NCBI GenBank assembly: GCA_025808875.1
Contig: CP075528.1
Coordinates: 2,974,473-3,038,472 of the forward strand
Direction of reading: 5' to 3'
Source of the DNA: Enhydrobacter sp.
GTDB taxonomy: Bacteria; Pseudomonadota; Alphaproteobacteria; Reyranellales; Reyranellaceae
Length of the DNA stretch: 64,000 nucleotides
The notes under the pieces are model-generated. The model had not been told where the DNA came from and ran no database searches. It worked only from the letters and a program-made list of their open reading frames with translations. Shown here in pieces: positions 62,023 through 64,000 of this stretch (its first letter is position 1; each line of letters begins with the position of its first letter). A program made the translations under genes and the position numbers.

Positions 62023-63098
62023 CGCGCCGCCCCGACCATGCGCTCGACCAGGCTCCACCCCAGTTCCGCCGCCGGCCGGACGAGCTTGCCCGATTCGGCG
62101 GCGCGCACGTTCGACGCCGTGCCGTCGAGCGCGCGGGCATAGACGCCCTGGCGGATGCAGGACACGCGGAAGAGATTGTAGGCCATGTAGAATTCCCAGA
62201 CGGCGGGCTCGGGCACCGCACGCTTCGACAGGCCGCAATAGTAGGCGACCATCTCCTGCTCGGTCGGCAGGCCGAGGGCGGCGAGGTCGTGGCCGTGCAG
62301 CCCGCCCCAATCCATCGGCGTGCGCCATAGCATGCAGAGATAGGAGAGTTCGGCGAGAGGATCGCCGAGGGTCGAGATCTCCCAGTCGATGATGCCGAGC
62401 ACGCGCGGCTCGCTGGCATGGAACACCATGTTGTCGAGCCGATAGTCGCCATGGACCAGGACGGTCTCGTCGTTGGCCGGCAAGTGGGCGGGCAGCCAGT
62501 CGAGCAGCCGGTCCATCGCCTCGATCGCCTCGGTCTCGGAGGCCTTGTACTGCTTGCCCCAGCGCGAGATCTGGCGCGCCACGTAGCTGCCGGGACGGCC
62601 GAAGTCGGCGAGCCCCAGGGCGGCGTAGTCGACGGCATGCAGGCGGGCGAGCGTCTCGAACTTGGCCTCGTAGACGGCGCGGCGGCCCTCCTTCGGCAGA
62701 TCCGGCAGCAGGGGGTCCCACAGCACGCGGCCGTCACAATATTCCATGATGTAGAACGCCGTGCCCACGACACCGTCGTCCTCGCACAGCGCATAGGCCC
62801 TGGGGGTCGGCACATTGGTCCGGTTGAGCGCCGAGATGACGCGGAACTCGCGGTCGACGGCATGGGCCGACGGCAGGAGCTTGCCGGGCGGCTTGCGCCT
62901 GAGCACGTAGCGCCGCTCCGCGCCGTCCGTCAGGCGATAGGTCGGGTTGGATTGGCCGCCTTTGAACTGTTCGGCGCGGACCGGCGGCGTGAAGCCCTCG
63001 ACGCGCTCGGCCATGAAGCGCTCGAGCCGCTTCTCGTCGAAGCGATGCTTCTCCTGCACCTCCATCGTGCCGATGTAGTCCGCGCCCTTTCGTGCCAC
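62019..63098 (-). CDS. Aminoglycoside phosphotransferase-like kinase (acyl-CoA dehydrogenase-associated type)
   Basis: 359 residues with a protein-kinase-like fold: GGQSNPTYRLTDGAERRYVL (nucleotide-binding part), HGDYRLDNMVFH (catalytic loop with Asp and Asn) and GIIDWEISTLGDP (metal-binding Asp). Proteins of this type usually sit with acyl-CoA dehydrogenases in lipid or steroid degradation rather than conferring drug resistance. GTG start at 63098 with AGGGGTGA upstream. First gene of a three-gene operon with 4-base overlaps. Confidence 0.88.
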   Translation of the reverse strand: MARKGADYIGTMEVQEKHRFDEKRLERFMAERVEGFTPPVRAEQFKGGQSNPTYRLTDGAERRYVLRRKPPGKLLPSAHAVDREFRVISALNRTNVPTPRAYALCEDDGVVGTAFYIMEYCDGRVLWDPLLPDLPKEGRRAVYEAKFETLARLHAVDYAALGLADFGRPGSYVARQISRWGKQYKASETEAIEAMDRLLDWLPAHLPANDETVLVHGDYRLDNMVFHASEPRVLGIIDWEISTLGDPLAELSYLCMLWRTPMDWGGLHGHDLAALGLPTEQEMVAYYCGLSKRAVPEPAVWEFYMAYNLFRVSCIRQGVYARALDGTASNVRAAESGKLVRPAAELGWSLVERMVGAAR

Positions 63099-63574
63099 TC
63101 TTCACCCCTGAACGGTCGTTCACATTGGCCGGGAGTTTGCTCGCCCGTTTCCGCCCATGCAACAACGCGGACGAGGCCCTTCTCCAGTGAATTTCTCCCC
63201 CTTTTTGTCTCCAGCGGGCGCATGGGCGCGTCGCCTCGGCGGCGACCATTGCCTTCGTCGTGATCGGCCTCGATGCGCCGGGTCGTCCGCCCGCCACGCT
63301 CGGCCATGTCGCCTTGTCTTGCGTGGCGGCGCTATGTTTGCCTGCGCTCTTTGTCGCGCCCATGGCCGCACGCTGGTCGGCCCGCGCTCCAATCGTGCTA
63401 TTGCGAAGGGCGTTCGCCTTGTGCCTGGGCGCCATTGCGGTGCGACTGCTGTTGCGGCTGTGAGTTGGGCCGCGAAATGGGACTATAAGGTGTTCGCGTA
63501 GATATGCGGGTACCGGCTCCCGGAGGTTCGGGGCCCAAGAACTAGACGGACTGTTGGTGTCGGGGGAGGCATCT
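63099..63574. other. Intergenic region between APH-like kinase and TctB
   Basis: About 475 bases. The promoters of both divergent genes should lie here. A plus-strand frame at 63260-63463 (67 codons, GTG start) is hydrophobic with two or three candidate helices (HVALSCVAALCLPALFVAP, ALCLGAIAVRLLL) and might be a real small membrane protein, but it has no good ribosome binding site. No tRNA or terminator recognised. Confidence 0.4.
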
Positions 63575-64000
63575 TTGAGTCGATTTCTGAGCAAGGATTT
63601 CCTGTCCGGTCTGCTGTTCATCCTTTTCGGGCTGTTGGCACTCTATTTCGGCCAGAAGCTGGCACTGGGTACGGCGGTCCGCATGGGCCCGGGCTACGTG
63701 CCGCGGATGCTTTCCTTCATCCTCATCGGGCTGGGCGGGTTGATCTGCGTCGTCGCCCTCGTCTCCGGCGGCGAGCCGACCGAGAAGCCGCGGCTGCGCC
63801 CGATCGGCATCGTGACGCTCGGCGTGATCTGCTTCGGCCTGCTGTTCGAGCGCGCCGGGCTGCTGCCGGCGCTGGTCGTGCTGATCGGCATCGCCTCACT
63901 GGCCGGTCAGGAATTCAAGCTGAAAGAGGTGATCGCCAACATGGTCGTGCTCGCCGTCCTCTGTGTGGTCGTCTTCAAGGTCGGTCTCGGCATGAACATC
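63575..64000 (+). CDS. tctB: TctB-family small permease of a tripartite tricarboxylate transporter (truncated by the window)
   Basis: 142 codons visible. A TTG start at 63575 has GGGGGAGG 5 bases upstream. Four hydrophobic segments are visible: FLSGLLFILFGLLALYFG, PRMLSFILIGLGGLICVV, IGIVTLGVICFGLLFE and VVLAVLCVVVFKVGLG. The GPGYVPRML motif is typical of TctB. The large permease TctA probably follows outside the window. Confidence 0.85.
   Translation, partial: MSRFLSKDFLSGLLFILFGLLALYFGQKLALGTAVRMGPGYVPRMLSFILIGLGGLICVVALVSGGEPTEKPRLRPIGIVTLGVICFGLLFERAGLLPALVVLIGIASLAGQEFKLKEVIANMVVLAVLCVVVFKVGLGMNI

Noticed and set aside
62019..63098. Aminoglycoside resistance gene
   Set aside because: The fold is shared, but this subgroup occurs with lipid-degradation genes, is chromosomal and has no resistance-island context.
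1..64000. tRNA, rRNA, insertion sequences, prophage
   Set aside because: None recognised by eye: no transposase, integrase or phage structural gene and no clear cloverleaf. A tRNA scan would be needed to exclude a missed tRNA.

Overview
The window is GC-rich DNA with strong third-position GC bias, densely packed co-directional genes and many 4-base ATGA/GTGA overlaps. Gene content suggests an alphaproteobacterium: the GlcDEF glycolate oxidase, the 41-residue L36 without the zinc-ribbon cysteines, ClpS, tripartite tricarboxylate (Tct/Bug) binding proteins, a TRAP transporter, HyuA/HyuB and an FnrN/FixK-like regulator. A Reyranella- or rhizobial-type soil or water heterotroph fits, but this is inference, since no rRNA or other phylogenetic marker is present.

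Left flank (1-11 kb). A minus-strand run holds glcD-glcE-glcF, a secreted TPR protein, an amidohydrolase, a DUF2339 membrane protein and a phenylacetate-CoA ligase cut by the window edge. Next come rpmJ with its own terminator and a plus-strand aspartate aminotransferase. About 640 bases with no convincing gene follow (10971-11609).

Centre (11.6-45.6 kb). This is the striking part: an oxygen-limitation island. I found ten 14-base sites matching the FNR/FixK consensus TTGA(T/C)-N4-(A/G)TCAA, seven exact and three with one mismatch. All are intergenic or at gene ends, and most are centred about 40-85 bases upstream of a start codon. They precede a DUF1622/lipoprotein pair, a DUF3141-FabI-secreted protein-DUF2252-GNAT operon, a patatin-like lipoprotein, a 55-residue membrane protein with a second secreted protein, a 144-residue protein, two PPK2 polyphosphate kinases, a Tat-exported L-serine dehydratase with an OprD-like porin, the divergent pflB-pflA-transporter-DUF3300-DUF2950 and pta-ackA operons, and divergent small envelope genes and DUF3302-HlyD. 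A cysteine-containing Fnr regulator lies inside the island (31268-32032). A plausible reading is that serine is deaminated to pyruvate, pyruvate is cleaved by pyruvate formate-lyase, and acetyl-CoA gives ATP through Pta-AckA. Polyphosphate kinase buffers nucleotides and a set of envelope and ion-transport proteins accompanies hypoxia. One PPK2 copy has lost its key active-site residues.

Right flank (45.6-64 kb). This is ordinary catabolic and transport content: clpS, an HpaB-family flavin monooxygenase, a GST, a small ribbon-helix-helix protein, HyuB-HyuA-Bug, a DctPQM TRAP transporter with an acyl-CoA synthetase, a MetE-like protein with an enoyl-CoA hydratase, and a RidA-like protein. A 530-base gap with 9-base tandem repeats follows. 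Then come an APH-like kinase/TetR/caspase-like lipoprotein operon and the start of a TctB gene. No tRNA, rRNA, CRISPR array, insertion sequence or phage gene was recognised.
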